DNA of 64,000 nt, taken from Robertmurraya siralis. GTDB lineage: Bacteria > Bacillota > Bacilli > Bacillales > Cytobacillaceae. Where the stretch lies: contig NZ_SWLZ01000022.1 of assembly GCF_005502275.1 (NCBI RefSeq), positions 1-64,000 on the forward strand, given 5' to 3'. This document shows, in pieces, positions 18,245 to 27,006 of this stretch (the stretch's first letter is position 1; the number at the start of each line of letters is the position of its first letter). A program made the translations under genes and the position numbers. The notes under the pieces are model-generated. The model was given only the letters and a program-made list of their open reading frames with translations. It did not search any database and was not told where the DNA came from.

Positions 18245-18619
18245 TTGAAAATTAAGTTTAACAACCGGGATCCTGTATACGTGCAAGTTATTCGACATTT
18301 TAAGGAGCAAATGGCGACAGGGGTTATTGAACCAGGTCAGGAGATTCCTTCTAGAAGAGAGCTGGCGAATCAATTGAAGATTAATCCAAACACAGCGCAG
18401 CGGGCGTATAAAGAAATGGAGGAAGAGGGCTTGATTTTTACTGAAGGAAATTTACCAAGTCGGATGACGACAGACGAAAAAGTGTTCCAGGCGGTACGAA
18501 GCGAATTAATTTTAGAAGCAGTGGATGCTTTTGTCAATGCAGTTAGAACGATAAATGTGCCATTAGATGAAGTTTTGCCAATCATCGAGCAAAAATATAA
18601 AAAAGAGTGTAATGAATAG
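18245..18619 (+). CDS. GntR family regulator, YtrA subfamily
   Basis: 124-residue repressor with an N-terminal winged helix (DPVYVQVIRHFKEQMATGVI..IPSRRELANQLKINPNTAQRAYKEMEEEGLI) and a short C-terminal tail, the YtrA layout. Start is taken at TTG 18245, after AGGAGATGG; an ATG at 18236 abuts the AGGAG and is less likely. The protein probably autoregulates its operon by binding the five TGTATTA palindromes upstream. The ATPase gene begins 13 bases after its stop. Confidence 0.92.
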   Translation: MKIKFNNRDPVYVQVIRHFKEQMATGVIEPGQEIPSRRELANQLKINPNTAQRAYKEMEEEGLIFTEGNLPSRMTTDEKVFQAVRSELILEAVDAFVNAVRTINVPLDEVLPIIEQKYKKECNE

Positions 18620-18632
18620 GGGGGATTTGACT

Positions 18633-19322
18633 GTGATTGAACTAAAAAATGTAACGAAAAAATTTGGCAAGAAGCAGGTTTTAAAAGGTGTTTCGTTTAC
18701 AGCGGAGAAAGGAAAGATAACTTGTTTAATTGGAATTAACGGTGTAGGGAAAACAACGATTATGAAGGCAATTATGGCTCTTACTCCGATAGATAGTGGC
18801 GAAATTCTGATTAATGGAGAAACACTTAATAAAGGCAGCTATGAAAAAGTTACCTTTATCCCTGATGCGATTACAATGTTGCCAAGTATGAAAATTAGTG
18901 AAGCTTTTACATTCATGGCAGATTTCTATAACAGCTGGAACATGGAAAGGGCAAAGGAGCTTCTGAACTTTTTTAACCTGAATGAAACGGACCGTATCTC
19001 TGAACTTTCAAAAGGGAACACCGCAAAAGTGAACCTTATTCTTGGATTGGCCTTGGATGTTGATTATATCTTAATGGATGAGCCTTTTTCTGGAATTGAT
19101 ATATTTAGTCGAGAGCAGATTGCTGATGTGTTTACAAGTCATTTAATTGAAGATCGAGGAGTTATTATTACAACGCATGAAATCAATGATATTGAGCATT
19201 TAATCGATAAGGCGGTTTTGCTTGATAATGGTGTGATTTTAAAAGAATTCGATACGGAAGAGATTAGGGAAACCGAGGGGAAATCTGTTGTTGATGTGAT
19301 GAGAGAGGTGTATCGAGGATGA
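18633..19322 (+). CDS. ABC transporter ATP-binding protein (YtrB-like)
   Basis: 229-residue ATPase. Walker A is GINGVGKTT, the signature is the degenerate ELSKGNTAKVNLILGLA, Walker B is YILMDEPFSGID and the switch His is ITTHEI. The start GTG 18633 is chosen because GGGGGGA lies 7 bases upstream; an ATG at 18612 lies before the end of gntR. The gene overlaps the permease start by 4 bases (ATGA). Works with the two following membrane products as an ABC-2-type transporter of unknown substrate. Confidence 0.92.
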   Translation: MIELKNVTKKFGKKQVLKGVSFTAEKGKITCLIGINGVGKTTIMKAIMALTPIDSGEILINGETLNKGSYEKVTFIPDAITMLPSMKISEAFTFMADFYNSWNMERAKELLNFFNLNETDRISELSKGNTAKVNLILGLALDVDYILMDEPFSGIDIFSREQIADVFTSHLIEDRGVIITTHEINDIEHLIDKAVLLDNGVILKEFDTEEIRETEGKSVVDVMREVYRG

Positions 19323-20152
19323 ACCGTTATTTGAAGCTAGTGAATTTTGAGTTTGAACGCTTTTTTCGTTTTTATCTTATCTTAATAGGGATTACAATTC
19401 TTTCAGAAATAATTGGAATCATCGTAAAATCAAAAACTTATTTGAATCGGGCTCACCAAGAAATTAATGTGAATTTAATGCCGCAAAGCGAGTTTATTGA
19501 GCAATTTGGGAAAATGTCCATCTATAATTTTTCGCAATCAGGCTGGTTTATGGGGCCAATTGCTCTCTGTATCGTGACTTTATTAATTTATGTGTTTTTT
19601 ATTTGGTATCGTGACTGGTTTGGAAAAAACACATTTAGTTATCGCTTATTTATGCTGCCGACGGAGCGGATGAATATTTATTTTGCAAAAGCAACAACGA
19701 TTATTTTGTTTGTTTTAGGTCTTGTTGCACTCCAGATTTTATTATTCCCGATTGAAATCCAATTGTTAAAATGGCTCGTTCCATCCGAGTTTCGCATCGA
19801 TATGACTGTGCCTGAAATTACTGAAAATCTATATTACTTATATTTATTATTTCCGAAAACACTGATTGAATTTATCCTCTATTATGGAACGGGAATCATT
19901 GCCGTGTTTGTTATTTTTACAGCTATCCTATTTGAACGTTCGTACCGTTTAAAAGGCATCTTCTATGCCATCATTTATGTTGCTGTTTCCATTCTCGTCT
20001 TTTTAGGACCTGCATTATTTGATGCGTTTGTTCTTGAAGGATATTTCTATACAATCGAATTATTCTTGCTAGAAATTGGGGCAGCCTTGCTCGTTTTAGC
20101 TGGTGCTATATGGGTAGGGAACAAGCTCATCAAGCATAAAATTAGGGTATAA
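19319..20152 (+). CDS. ABC transporter permease
   Basis: 277-residue membrane protein with about six transmembrane helices (near residues 16-33, 82-98, 122-140, 180-200, 215-232 and 240-262) and a large extracytoplasmic loop after the first. The segment FGKNTFSYRLFMLPTERMNIYFAKA is the cytoplasmic turn typical of ABC-2 permeases. Start overlaps the ATPase stop. Weak similarity to the YtrC/YtrD class is likely from context only. Confidence 0.85.
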   Translation: MNRYLKLVNFEFERFFRFYLILIGITILSEIIGIIVKSKTYLNRAHQEINVNLMPQSEFIEQFGKMSIYNFSQSGWFMGPIALCIVTLLIYVFFIWYRDWFGKNTFSYRLFMLPTERMNIYFAKATTIILFVLGLVALQILLFPIEIQLLKWLVPSEFRIDMTVPEITENLYYLYLLFPKTLIEFILYYGTGIIAVFVIFTAILFERSYRLKGIFYAIIYVAVSILVFLGPALFDAFVLEGYFYTIELFLLEIGAALLVLAGAIWVGNKLIKHKIRV

Positions 20153-20165
20153 GGGAGTGAGTTAG

Positions 20166-21362
20166 ATGAAACGTTATTGGAAAATTAGTGTAATTTCAAT
20201 CGTAATGGTCATTGTGCTGGGAACATACTTTTTACAATCAAGCTTAGCTGCGAAAAATGATGTGACTATCAAGATTGAAAAAATAAGTGGCGATGACGCT
20301 GAATTGAATGACTTAATTATATATGGTGACTATCAACTTGGCGATTTGCTCCAATCCTTTAAGCAAGTCTCAAAGGAAGAAACAGTCATCTTCAATAATC
20401 AATCTTTTCTGGAACAATTGCTTCATACTACTGCTAATCCGGTTTTAAAAAGATTAATTGATGAACACCGAAATTTTATGAGAGGAAAGGATTTAGTAAC
20501 AAACAATTTTTATGAAGATGAGAATTTATTAGCTTATGCGACAATAAAGAGCAAGAATCCTTTTTCTTCAGTTAGAAGCTTCTCTTTTGAAATGGAAGTA
20601 TTAAATAAAAAGTCAAACAAGACGATCAAAGTTGAGTATGATATTCCCGAAAAAGAACGGGTTAACTGGATTGAGATAGCAAATGTCGAAGTAATCAATG
20701 AGCAAATAAAGGTCATGTCACAAACCTCTCTCCTCGATGGTGGAAGCGAATTAAGTGTGTATACTTTTGATCTGAAAGCGAAAAATTTCGTAAATAAAGA
20801 AGAAATTCTCTCAACATCACATACCGAGAATAGGTGGGAAGGTTTAAGAGTGGTTCGAGATTATTCTTCTATAGGAGGAAAGAACTATGTCTTGGTGTTG
20901 AAAGAGAATTCCGAAATTAAACAGGTTGAGGAAAATGGCTATTACTATCAGGAAGAGGAACTGATTGCAAAGGAACAATATGTGCTGAACGTTGAGACAA
21001 ATGAATATAAAGAAATTAAAAAATCAGATGAAGAACTCCGCTTTGACTCAGCAGTGATCGTTGGTTCCTCCATCTTCGTTCCAGTTCTGTTGGAAAAAGG
21101 CTTCGAATTGCATCAATATGATATTGAAAAGGACGAATGGAGCGCGAAAGAGGTATTTAATCGACCTGATATGAAAAATGGTTTTGAATCCAGCTTCTTA
21201 AAGTTGATGAATGGAAAATTTTATTTAACGTATTTATCAAATGACGGTCACAGTCTTTTTATTGGGGATATGGAAACAGGCGAAACTTTATATGAGGGAA
21301 AGTTAAAAGTCGATAGTGCAAATTACAACGAAGACAGTCTTAATATACATGATATTGAGTAA
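20166..21362 (+). CDS. Membrane-anchored extracytoplasmic protein of the ABC operon
   Basis: 398 residues of unknown function. An N-terminal hydrophobic helix (residues 6-27, ending SSLAAKND) could be a signal peptide with an AxA-like cleavage site or an uncleaved anchor; the rest is soluble and rich in beta strands, ending with repeated strand-turn segments that suggest a propeller-like fold. GGGAGTGAGTTAG precedes the ATG. It lies 14 bases after the permease, so it is the fourth operon member, probably a surface partner of the transporter. Confidence 0.8.
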   Translation: MKRYWKISVISIVMVIVLGTYFLQSSLAAKNDVTIKIEKISGDDAELNDLIIYGDYQLGDLLQSFKQVSKEETVIFNNQSFLEQLLHTTANPVLKRLIDEHRNFMRGKDLVTNNFYEDENLLAYATIKSKNPFSSVRSFSFEMEVLNKKSNKTIKVEYDIPEKERVNWIEIANVEVINEQIKVMSQTSLLDGGSELSVYTFDLKAKNFVNKEEILSTSHTENRWEGLRVVRDYSSIGGKNYVLVLKENSEIKQVEENGYYYQEEELIAKEQYVLNVETNEYKEIKKSDEELRFDSAVIVGSSIFVPVLLEKGFELHQYDIEKDEWSAKEVFNRPDMKNGFESSFLKLMNGKFYLTYLSNDGHSLFIGDMETGETLYEGKLKVDSANYNEDSLNIHDIE

Positions 21363-21431
21363 TGATCGACGTTTGAAGAAAGAACGAGAAGGAAATTTTA
21401 TTTCATTTCTCTAAAAAGATAGGTTTTGGTG

Positions 21432-21935
21432 ATGAAGATGAGAGAGAATCTTAATGGTATTCAATTTGAAGAAATCGTGAATATGTATAGTCTTGAGTTA
21501 AAAAAATTAGCGTGGAAATATGTAATGGACTCATATCTTGTGGAAGATATTGTTCAAGAGGTTTTCATAAAATGTTATCTCCATCAGGAACAATTAGAAA
21601 GCTTCCATTCGATTAAAGGGTGGTTATACACAATAACGAGAAATCAATGTATGGATCATTTAAGAACAAGTTATCACCAAAGAGTGGTACCAACCTCCGA
21701 ATTCTTTATTGCCAATGAACAGACACCAGAATCAGAAGTGATGACGCAACAGCTCGGGGAGGAAGTTCATAAGCAAATGAACAGCCTCCCTGACAAATAT
21801 CAAGAAATTTTATATTTGGCGTATATGAAAGATTTGAAAATGAAAGAGATCGAACAATATTTGAATATTAACATCTCGACTGTAAAAACAAGACTTTTTC
21901 GCGCAAAACGTCTATTAAGGCAATCAATGAACTAA
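21432..21935 (+). CDS. ECF-type RNA polymerase sigma factor
   Basis: About 167 residues. Region 2 is FEEIVNMYSLELKKLAWKYVMDSYLVEDIVQEVFIKCY with the core-binding and -10 recognition helices, and region 4 is SLPDKYQEILYLAYMKDLKMKEIEQYLNINISTVKTRLFRAKRLL with a clear helix-turn-helix. Start is uncertain: ATG at 21432 or 21438. No anti-sigma gene follows; a terminator comes at once. It lies 70 bases after the ABC operon and may be read through from it. Its targets are unknown. Confidence 0.92.
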   Translation: MKMRENLNGIQFEEIVNMYSLELKKLAWKYVMDSYLVEDIVQEVFIKCYLHQEQLESFHSIKGWLYTITRNQCMDHLRTSYHQRVVPTSEFFIANEQTPESEVMTQQLGEEVHKQMNSLPDKYQEILYLAYMKDLKMKEIEQYLNINISTVKTRLFRAKRLLRQSMN

Positions 21936-21936
21936 A

Positions 21937-21966
21937 AATCCAAACAGCGGGGTTTGGGTTTCTTTT
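21937..21966 (+). terminator. Rho-independent terminator after sigma factor
   Basis: AATCCAAAC pairs with GTTTGGGTT around a 6-base loop, followed by TCTTTTT. Confidence 0.75.
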
Positions 21967-22276
21967 TCAAGCAAATTCCGCTAAATTTCTAACAAACTTT
22001 AGTCGGTCATTAAGATATTTTCATGAAGGAAGCCCCTTCGCTTAATCCTTGCAGAACAATCGACCCTCAATGATCCTGCGCTTTAATTTGTCTGACAATT
22101 TGTAATCAAAAGGTTGATGAATAGACATTATGCTTCCTTTGCAAACCTTCTTTTATTGCGTAACAGCTTCCATCTAACTGATACATACTATTGTCGATAC
22201 TGAAAATAATACTTGTATGGTTATCCTTTTCTAACGGAAGGAGTGAACACCTCTAACTGCTATTAGAGGATATATA
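21967..22276. other. Intergenic region with RBS-proximal hairpin
   Basis: No gene recognised on either strand. At 22250-22269 CCTCTAA pairs with TTAGAGG, which includes the AGAGG ribosome site of the next gene; an alternative AAGGAG lies just upstream at about 22237. Confidence 0.4.
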
Positions 22277-22501
22277 ATGAAAAATATCGCTGACATGGTT
22301 CATATAGGTGAGTTAATAGCTGTTTCTCAAGTTTTTCAACTAAATCCTTTTCAGATGGTAACTTCAATAGAAAAGGGCTTGGTAGAAGTATTTGAAACAA
22401 AGGAAGATTTTTTAGCTAAATATGGAGTTAAAGAAACGTATGATGAATTAGATGATTGGTGTGAGTTAAACAATGGTAAGCTTTTTACTAAATTAAAGTA
22501 G
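22277..22501 (+). CDS. Hypothetical protein
   Basis: 74-residue acidic protein without recognised domain or membrane segment (GELIAVSQVFQLNPFQMV... then an acidic C-terminal half). TAGAGG is 8 bases before the ATG, inside a small hairpin. Looks like a genuine small protein, but support is only coding composition and ribosome site. Confidence 0.5.
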   Translation: MKNIADMVHIGELIAVSQVFQLNPFQMVTSIEKGLVEVFETKEDFLAKYGVKETYDELDDWCELNNGKLFTKLK

Positions 22502-22717
22502 AAGTCAGTGTATCCAGGTGATGATTGCTCCATTAACGTCATTATCCGTTTCATTAGTTACAGCCGTTTTTAAGCTCAATAAAAACTTAAAACAAGAAAT
22601 TGTTTTTTGCCGAGTTTAGACGTAAGAATCAAAGTGTTGAAAGAATGATAAGGCGCTTAATTTTTCCTCTTTTCAGCTCGAAACGCTGGAATGCTCCTAA
22701 TAAAAGAGTAATGTTGG

Positions 22718-22990
22718 TCACCCTTTGCTTTTGGAGCTGTTGCGTTTTCGTTGTGAATTTTGATATTGTTCACAAACGATGATCAATGAACCAGTTATTA
22801 ATAAAATGATGCTTAATGTATAAGGAACCCAGCCAATGATTTCCCCTAGTACTATTGCAAGTTTGCCAGGCGGATCACTCCAACCTGATAAATTAGGAAT
22901 GTATAAAGCAATTGCCAGATGCATGATGCCAAATAATATGATTCCTGTAAAAAATAAAAAGTAGCCTAAACGGGTTAAGTCTTTATTCAT
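22718..22990 (-). CDS. Hypothetical two-helix membrane protein
   Basis: 90 residues with two hydrophobic helices (about 8-30 and 43-68) joined by a short loop, and a basic C-terminal tail rich in Lys, Arg and Ser, so N- and C-termini are probably cytoplasmic. AGGAGAG precedes the ATG. No family recognised. Monocistronic. Confidence 0.7.
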   Translation of the reverse strand: MNKDLTRLGYFLFFTGIILFGIMHLAIALYIPNLSGWSDPPGKLAIVLGEIIGWVPYTLSIILLITGSLIIVCEQYQNSQRKRNSSKSKG

Positions 22991-23087
22991 CTAATCTCTC
23001 CTATAGTTTATCGAAATAAACAATTAAGTACTTTTATTATCATATTTGTTAAGCTGGGAACTGAGCGGCGTGCTCATTAAAAAAGGA

Positions 23088-23423
23088 TTATTCCATTTGT
23101 TCTATACTTTTTCGGACGATTTCCACCATATCATCTTCGGCGCCGAGACTAAAGTTAAAGAAAACACCACTTCCTCCGCCAGCGCCAATTGCTGATATGA
23201 AAATAGTATTGTGAGAACCGACTACAGTAAGGCTTAAGCTAGCCCTGTTGCCATTTCTCATAAAATATTTATCATAGACTCGAACGGCTATTTTAGTATC
23301 TTCAATCGTGTAGTTGCTTTCTGCGACTAACTTCATACTTATTCCACTGTTGTTAATATCATTTTGCAATTGGTTGATTACCTCTTCAAACTTACCATTA
23401 ATCGTTTTTTCATACTTTGCCAT
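23088..23423 (-). CDS. DUF6054 family protein
   Basis: 111-residue soluble protein resembling the DUF6054 family of Firmicutes. It has an N-terminal helix (EKTINGKFEEVINQLQNDI), beta strands, a glycine-rich turn (SAIGAGGGSGVFFNF) and a C-terminal helix. Function unknown. A short palindrome, TCTAATTC-TATG-GAATTAGA (23450-23469), sits just upstream on the promoter side and could be an operator. Confidence 0.75.
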   Translation of the reverse strand: MAKYEKTINGKFEEVINQLQNDINNSGISMKLVAESNYTIEDTKIAVRVYDKYFMRNGNRASLSLTVVGSHNTIFISAIGAGGGSGVFFNFSLGAEDDMVEIVRKSIEQME

Positions 23424-23449
23424 ATGGACACCATCCTACCTATAGTCTT

Positions 23450-23469
23450 TCTAATTCTATGGAATTAGA
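23450..23469. promoter_or_regulatory. Palindrome upstream of DUF6054 gene
   Basis: Perfect 8-base arms TCTAATTC / GAATTAGA around TATG, 27 bases before the ATG. Could be an operator or a 5' hairpin. Confidence 0.45.
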
Positions 23470-23474
23470 GGCTT

Positions 23475-23530
23475 TATATTAAAAAGGCCTGAAAATCAAG
23501 GCTGTACACGAAATGAGCCCAAAACCGCTT
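23475..23530. repeat. Dispersed hairpin repeat, copy D (minus orientation, partial)
   Basis: The minus strand reads TTTTGGGCTCATTTCGTGTA, matching the conserved centre of the element at 9507. Confidence 0.5.
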
Positions 23531-23730
23531 TATCAACCATTCTGATGAACAAAGTCATTACTTTTAATATACATTTTTATTGCTGTTTTTCAAACTTATT
23601 TAGAAATAACGCGAATGAAATATCAATAGAAAATTAGCTTTACAGTGAGAAGTTTTGTTTTGGGAGAAGGATTCTAGCCTTTTGTATGGAAGTATTGAAG
23701 AAACAAAACTTTTTTGGATTGGAGAAATGG

Positions 23731-24765
23731 ATGCAGACTAGATTGCTTGAAAAAATAAAGAATGTGCAAAATGAGAATGAATTTTCTGGTTCTGTCTTGG
23801 TTGCAAATGAGATGGAGCAGATAATAGAGCTAAGCTTTGGCTATGCAAATCGCTCCGAGCAACTAAAAAATCATTATGCTACACGCTTCGGAATTGCATC
23901 AGGGTGTAAGATATTTACAGCCGTTGGCATTTGTCAATTAGTGGAGAAGGGAAAACTATCATTTTCAACAAGATTGGATGAGTGTCTCAATGTTGAATTT
24001 CCTCATTTTGATAAGAGAATAACGATTCATCATCTATTAACACATACTGCAGGAATTCCCGATTACTTTGATGAGGAAGTGATGGACGACTTCGAAGAAT
24101 TGTGGCTTGATAATCCAATGTATAAAATAAGAAGCTTGCGAGATTTTCTGCCATTATTTCAGAATAAGCCAATGAAATTAAATGTTGGAGAGAGATTTCA
24201 CTATAATAACGCTGGTTATATTTTATTAGGTTTGATTATTGAACAAGCAAGTGGTCAGGCCTTTTCCGATTACATTCAAACAAACATTTTTCCTCAAGCT
24301 GACATGATGGAATCAGGTTATTTTGAGTTTGATGCACTTCCGTCTAACACGTCAGTTGGTTATATTGATTTTCCTGATGGAACATGGAAAACCAATATTT
24401 ATTCGTTACCTGCCAAAGGCGGTTCAGATGGCGGTGCATATGTGACCGTAAACGATATGGGGAAGTTCTGGAATGCCCTTGTGAACGGACATATCATTAG
24501 GAAAGAAACACTTGAGCAAATGCTCACCCCACACGCTCAAGCAGATGAAGAAGAAGATCATTATGGCTATGGTGTTTGGATTGAGAAGAAAGGGAAAGAG
24601 GTGCACAAATATCACGTGATGGGTTATGACCCTGGTGTAAGCTTTCATTCTGCTTTTTATCCTAGTGACTGTATAACTGTGGTTGTTTGTTCCAATAAAT
24701 CTGAAGGTGCATACGGGGTGATGAAAGGAATTGAACAAATTATCTCAGAAGAAAGAAACAAGTGA
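23731..24765 (+). CDS. Serine hydrolase, beta-lactamase/PBP class C family
   Basis: About 344 residues of the beta-lactamase-like serine hydrolase group (esterases, D-aminopeptidases, peptidases). The S-x-x-K nucleophile motif is SGCK in FGIASGCKIFTAVG, the Y-x-N motif is YNN in RFHYNNAGYILLG, and a C-terminal GYDPG stands near the position of the H/KTG motif. No signal peptide, suggesting a cytoplasmic enzyme. Start at 23731 is preferred because GGAG is 6 bases upstream, but an in-frame ATG at 23686 would add 15 residues. It is followed closely by an MFS transporter. Confidence 0.88.
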   Translation: MQTRLLEKIKNVQNENEFSGSVLVANEMEQIIELSFGYANRSEQLKNHYATRFGIASGCKIFTAVGICQLVEKGKLSFSTRLDECLNVEFPHFDKRITIHHLLTHTAGIPDYFDEEVMDDFEELWLDNPMYKIRSLRDFLPLFQNKPMKLNVGERFHYNNAGYILLGLIIEQASGQAFSDYIQTNIFPQADMMESGYFEFDALPSNTSVGYIDFPDGTWKTNIYSLPAKGGSDGGAYVTVNDMGKFWNALVNGHIIRKETLEQMLTPHAQADEEEDHYGYGVWIEKKGKEVHKYHVMGYDPGVSFHSAFYPSDCITVVVCSNKSEGAYGVMKGIEQIISEERNK

Positions 24766-24795
24766 AAGCTTTTCAGCTTAGAATTGGGTGAGTGA

Positions 24796-26001
24796 ATGAA
24801 AGGATGGAAGAATCCTATTTTGCTAATTTTAGGAATAGGGATTTCTTATTTGGGAAATTGGATCTATTTAATTGCTTTAAATTTATCCATTTTAGAGTTA
24901 ACCGGTTCGGCGGCTGCTGTGGCAGGCTTATATATTATAAGACCGATTGCTATTTTACTGACAAACACTTGGGCTGGGAGTGTTATAGACAGGGTAAACA
25001 AGCGAAGATTAATGATAATGATTGATCTGGTCAGGGGTTTGCTTGTATTTTGCATTCCGTTTATCGGCTCATTGTTGATCATTTACGCGTTACTATTGTT
25101 GATTAATATCGTTGGAGCTTTCTTTGGACCAAGTTCAACAGTATATATAGCAAAATTGGTTCCTCAGGAAAATCGAAAAAGATTTAATTCAATCATGAGT
25201 ATGACCAATTCAGGCGCCTTCCTGTTAGGTCCGGCGATAGCAGGTGTTCTCATTATGTACTTCGGAACCGAATTGTGCATGATGATTAATGCGGTCACTT
25301 TTTTAGTCTGTGCGTTTTTTATATTTCTTCTTCCGAATGTTGAGGAAGGACAGCATCGTAACAGAGAGCGTGTAGGCTGGCAGCTATTAATAAATGATTG
25401 GCGGACAGTGACAACCTATGTAATGAAGGCGAAGTTTTTTATGATTGTTTATGCCTTATTTCAAACTGCGATGTTAATTGGTTTTGCCCTTGATTCACAA
25501 GAGGTTACATTCATTAAACAAATTTTGCAATTATCAGATTGGGAGTATGGGGTGATTGTAAGTATTACTGGCGTTGGGGCATTAGCAGGTGCTTTTGTTT
25601 CTGCAGTAATCGCTAAAAAAGTACCCTTGAAATGGTACTTAGGAGCAGGGATGTTTTTAACATCGGTTGGATATGCGTGGTTTTATTCCTCGAACAGCTT
25701 TATAACAGCAACGGCAGCCTTTGTTTTTCTCGGTTTTTTTATGGCCTTTGCCAATGCGGGCTATGCAACCTTTTTCCAAAACAATGTCCCTGTAAGCATT
25801 ATGGGGCGATTTGGAAGCATGGCCGATATGCTGCAAGGTATCGTTCAAATTGGTTTTACCCTAATTTTAGGTTTTCTTGCGGAATGGTTTTCTTTACAAC
25901 TAGTGTGCCTAATCTTTTCGGTTGTCGGGGCTTGCTTCGCACTGGCACTTCTTATCACAGTTTTGCTGCCCTTAAAGCAAGGAAATGCTTTAAGGGATTA
26001 G
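24796..26001 (+). CDS. MFS transporter
   Basis: 401-residue permease with about 12 transmembrane helices. It begins MKGWKNPILLILGIGISYLGNWIYLIALNLSIL, typical of the MFS_3/EntS-like exporters; the loop 2-3 signature is degenerate (GSVIDRVNKRRLMIM). Probably a drug or siderophore-type exporter driven by proton motive force. It starts 30 bases after the serine hydrolase gene and is followed by a GNAT gene, suggesting one transcription unit. Substrate unknown. Confidence 0.9.
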   Translation: MKGWKNPILLILGIGISYLGNWIYLIALNLSILELTGSAAAVAGLYIIRPIAILLTNTWAGSVIDRVNKRRLMIMIDLVRGLLVFCIPFIGSLLIIYALLLLINIVGAFFGPSSTVYIAKLVPQENRKRFNSIMSMTNSGAFLLGPAIAGVLIMYFGTELCMMINAVTFLVCAFFIFLLPNVEEGQHRNRERVGWQLLINDWRTVTTYVMKAKFFMIVYALFQTAMLIGFALDSQEVTFIKQILQLSDWEYGVIVSITGVGALAGAFVSAVIAKKVPLKWYLGAGMFLTSVGYAWFYSSNSFITATAAFVFLGFFMAFANAGYATFFQNNVPVSIMGRFGSMADMLQGIVQIGFTLILGFLAEWFSLQLVCLIFSVVGACFALALLITVLLPLKQGNALRD

Positions 26002-26098
26002 CGCATGAATTTTTTAAGCTTTTTGCAACTTCATGTGATATTCTATCTTTGCTTAATATTAAAGTGCAGTTTTTTATTTAAGGGAGGATAAGCGAAAA

Positions 26099-26770
26099 AT
26101 GGAGTACATAAGAATAACAAGTATAGATGATCCGCTGTTTGAGCAAATGCATCAGCTAATGCAAAATATTTTTCCACCAGAAGAAGTATTGGAGTTTGAG
26201 CTATGGAGGGAGCCGTTAGAAGATCCGGGAATTAGGGTTTTTGTTGCTGTGCACGAAGGAAAAGTGGTTGGAGCAACAGAATATCGCTATTATGAGAATT
26301 TTAATGTCGCAATGACAGATTTTACGATTATCGGCGAAGCCGGACTTGGTATCGGCCCTTTTTTAGCCAATAAGAGAGCAGACGATTTAAAAGCGTTAGC
26401 GGAAACAAATGGAAAACAGCTATTTGGCATGTTTGCAGAAATTTATGATCCATATCGGGTCGAGCACTATGAATTTGGTGGCGTCAAACCGATGGACCCT
26501 TATGTGCGCCGTGAAGTGTTGTCTCATTTAGGCTATCGCCGTTTAGATTTTCCATATGTGCATCCGTCTTGGAATAATGATGGAGAAGCAGTTGAGGGGT
26601 TAGACCTTTCTTTTTTAACGATAGACCCTGAAGTGAATGAAATCAAGGCAGAGCTCGTGGTGGCATTTTTAAAAAGATATTACACCGTGTTACCAAACAA
26701 GCCTCAGAAGTGGTTGGATATGATTGCAAACTTAGAAACGGAAGAAACCGTTGCGTTAAAACCATTTTAA
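26099..26770 (+). CDS. GNAT family N-acetyltransferase
   Basis: 223-residue protein with a GNAT-like N-terminal half (FEQMHQLMQNIFPPEEVLEF..., strands VFVAVHEGKVVGATEYRYY), then a loop GLGIGPFLANKRADDLKALAE that replaces the classical acetyl-CoA P-loop, and an unusual C-terminal extension with FAEIYDPYRVEHYEFGGVKP. This pattern is seen in a Firmicutes GNAT subgroup with unassigned substrate. GGGAGGATAAGCGAAA precedes the ATG. Confidence 0.8.
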   Translation: MEYIRITSIDDPLFEQMHQLMQNIFPPEEVLEFELWREPLEDPGIRVFVAVHEGKVVGATEYRYYENFNVAMTDFTIIGEAGLGIGPFLANKRADDLKALAETNGKQLFGMFAEIYDPYRVEHYEFGGVKPMDPYVRREVLSHLGYRRLDFPYVHPSWNNDGEAVEGLDLSFLTIDPEVNEIKAELVVAFLKRYYTVLPNKPQKWLDMIANLETEETVALKPF

Positions 26771-26789
26771 TAGGTTGAATACTGAGTTT

Positions 26790-26900
26790 CGCCGATATAT
26801 TGTTTTTTTCGCTGATAAATTTGCTTTTTCGCCGATATATTTTTTAAAACGCCGATATAATCCAAGTTTCGCCGATATATGAAAAAAAGCGCCGATAAAT
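26790..26900. repeat. Six-unit array with exact 20-bp period (CGCCGATATAT)
   Basis: CGCCGATATAT or near copies (CGCTGATAAAT, CGCCGATATAA, CGCCGATAAAT) start at 26790, 26810, 26830, 26850, 26870 and 26890. The 9-base linkers are A/T-rich and differ from each other. Twenty bases are close to two helical turns, so the GC-containing cores face one side of the DNA. Confidence 0.85.
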
Positions 26901-26937
26901 ATATGTATGGATAAAAAGTGTTTAAGCAAGTGATAAG

Positions 26938-27006
26938 GAGCTAGGACATAATAGCTTCAAATCATGAGAAAGGTGAATTTGAGTACGCTCAAATTCACCT
27001 TTCTCT
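26938..27006 (-). terminator. Perfect hairpin terminator within a repeated element
   Basis: AGAAAGGTGAATTTGAG pairs perfectly with CTCAAATTCACCTTTCT across TACG (26967-27004). The minus strand side would have to read through the rrf2 stop; on the plus strand CTATTTTG follows. The left flank GAGCTAGGACATAATAGCTTC and the right arm recur at 42411-42453. Confidence 0.65.

Noticed and set aside
25632-26081. 149-codon plus-strand frame within the MFS gene
   Set aside because: Out-of-frame shadow, Cys/Phe/Tyr-rich composition typical of wrong frame.
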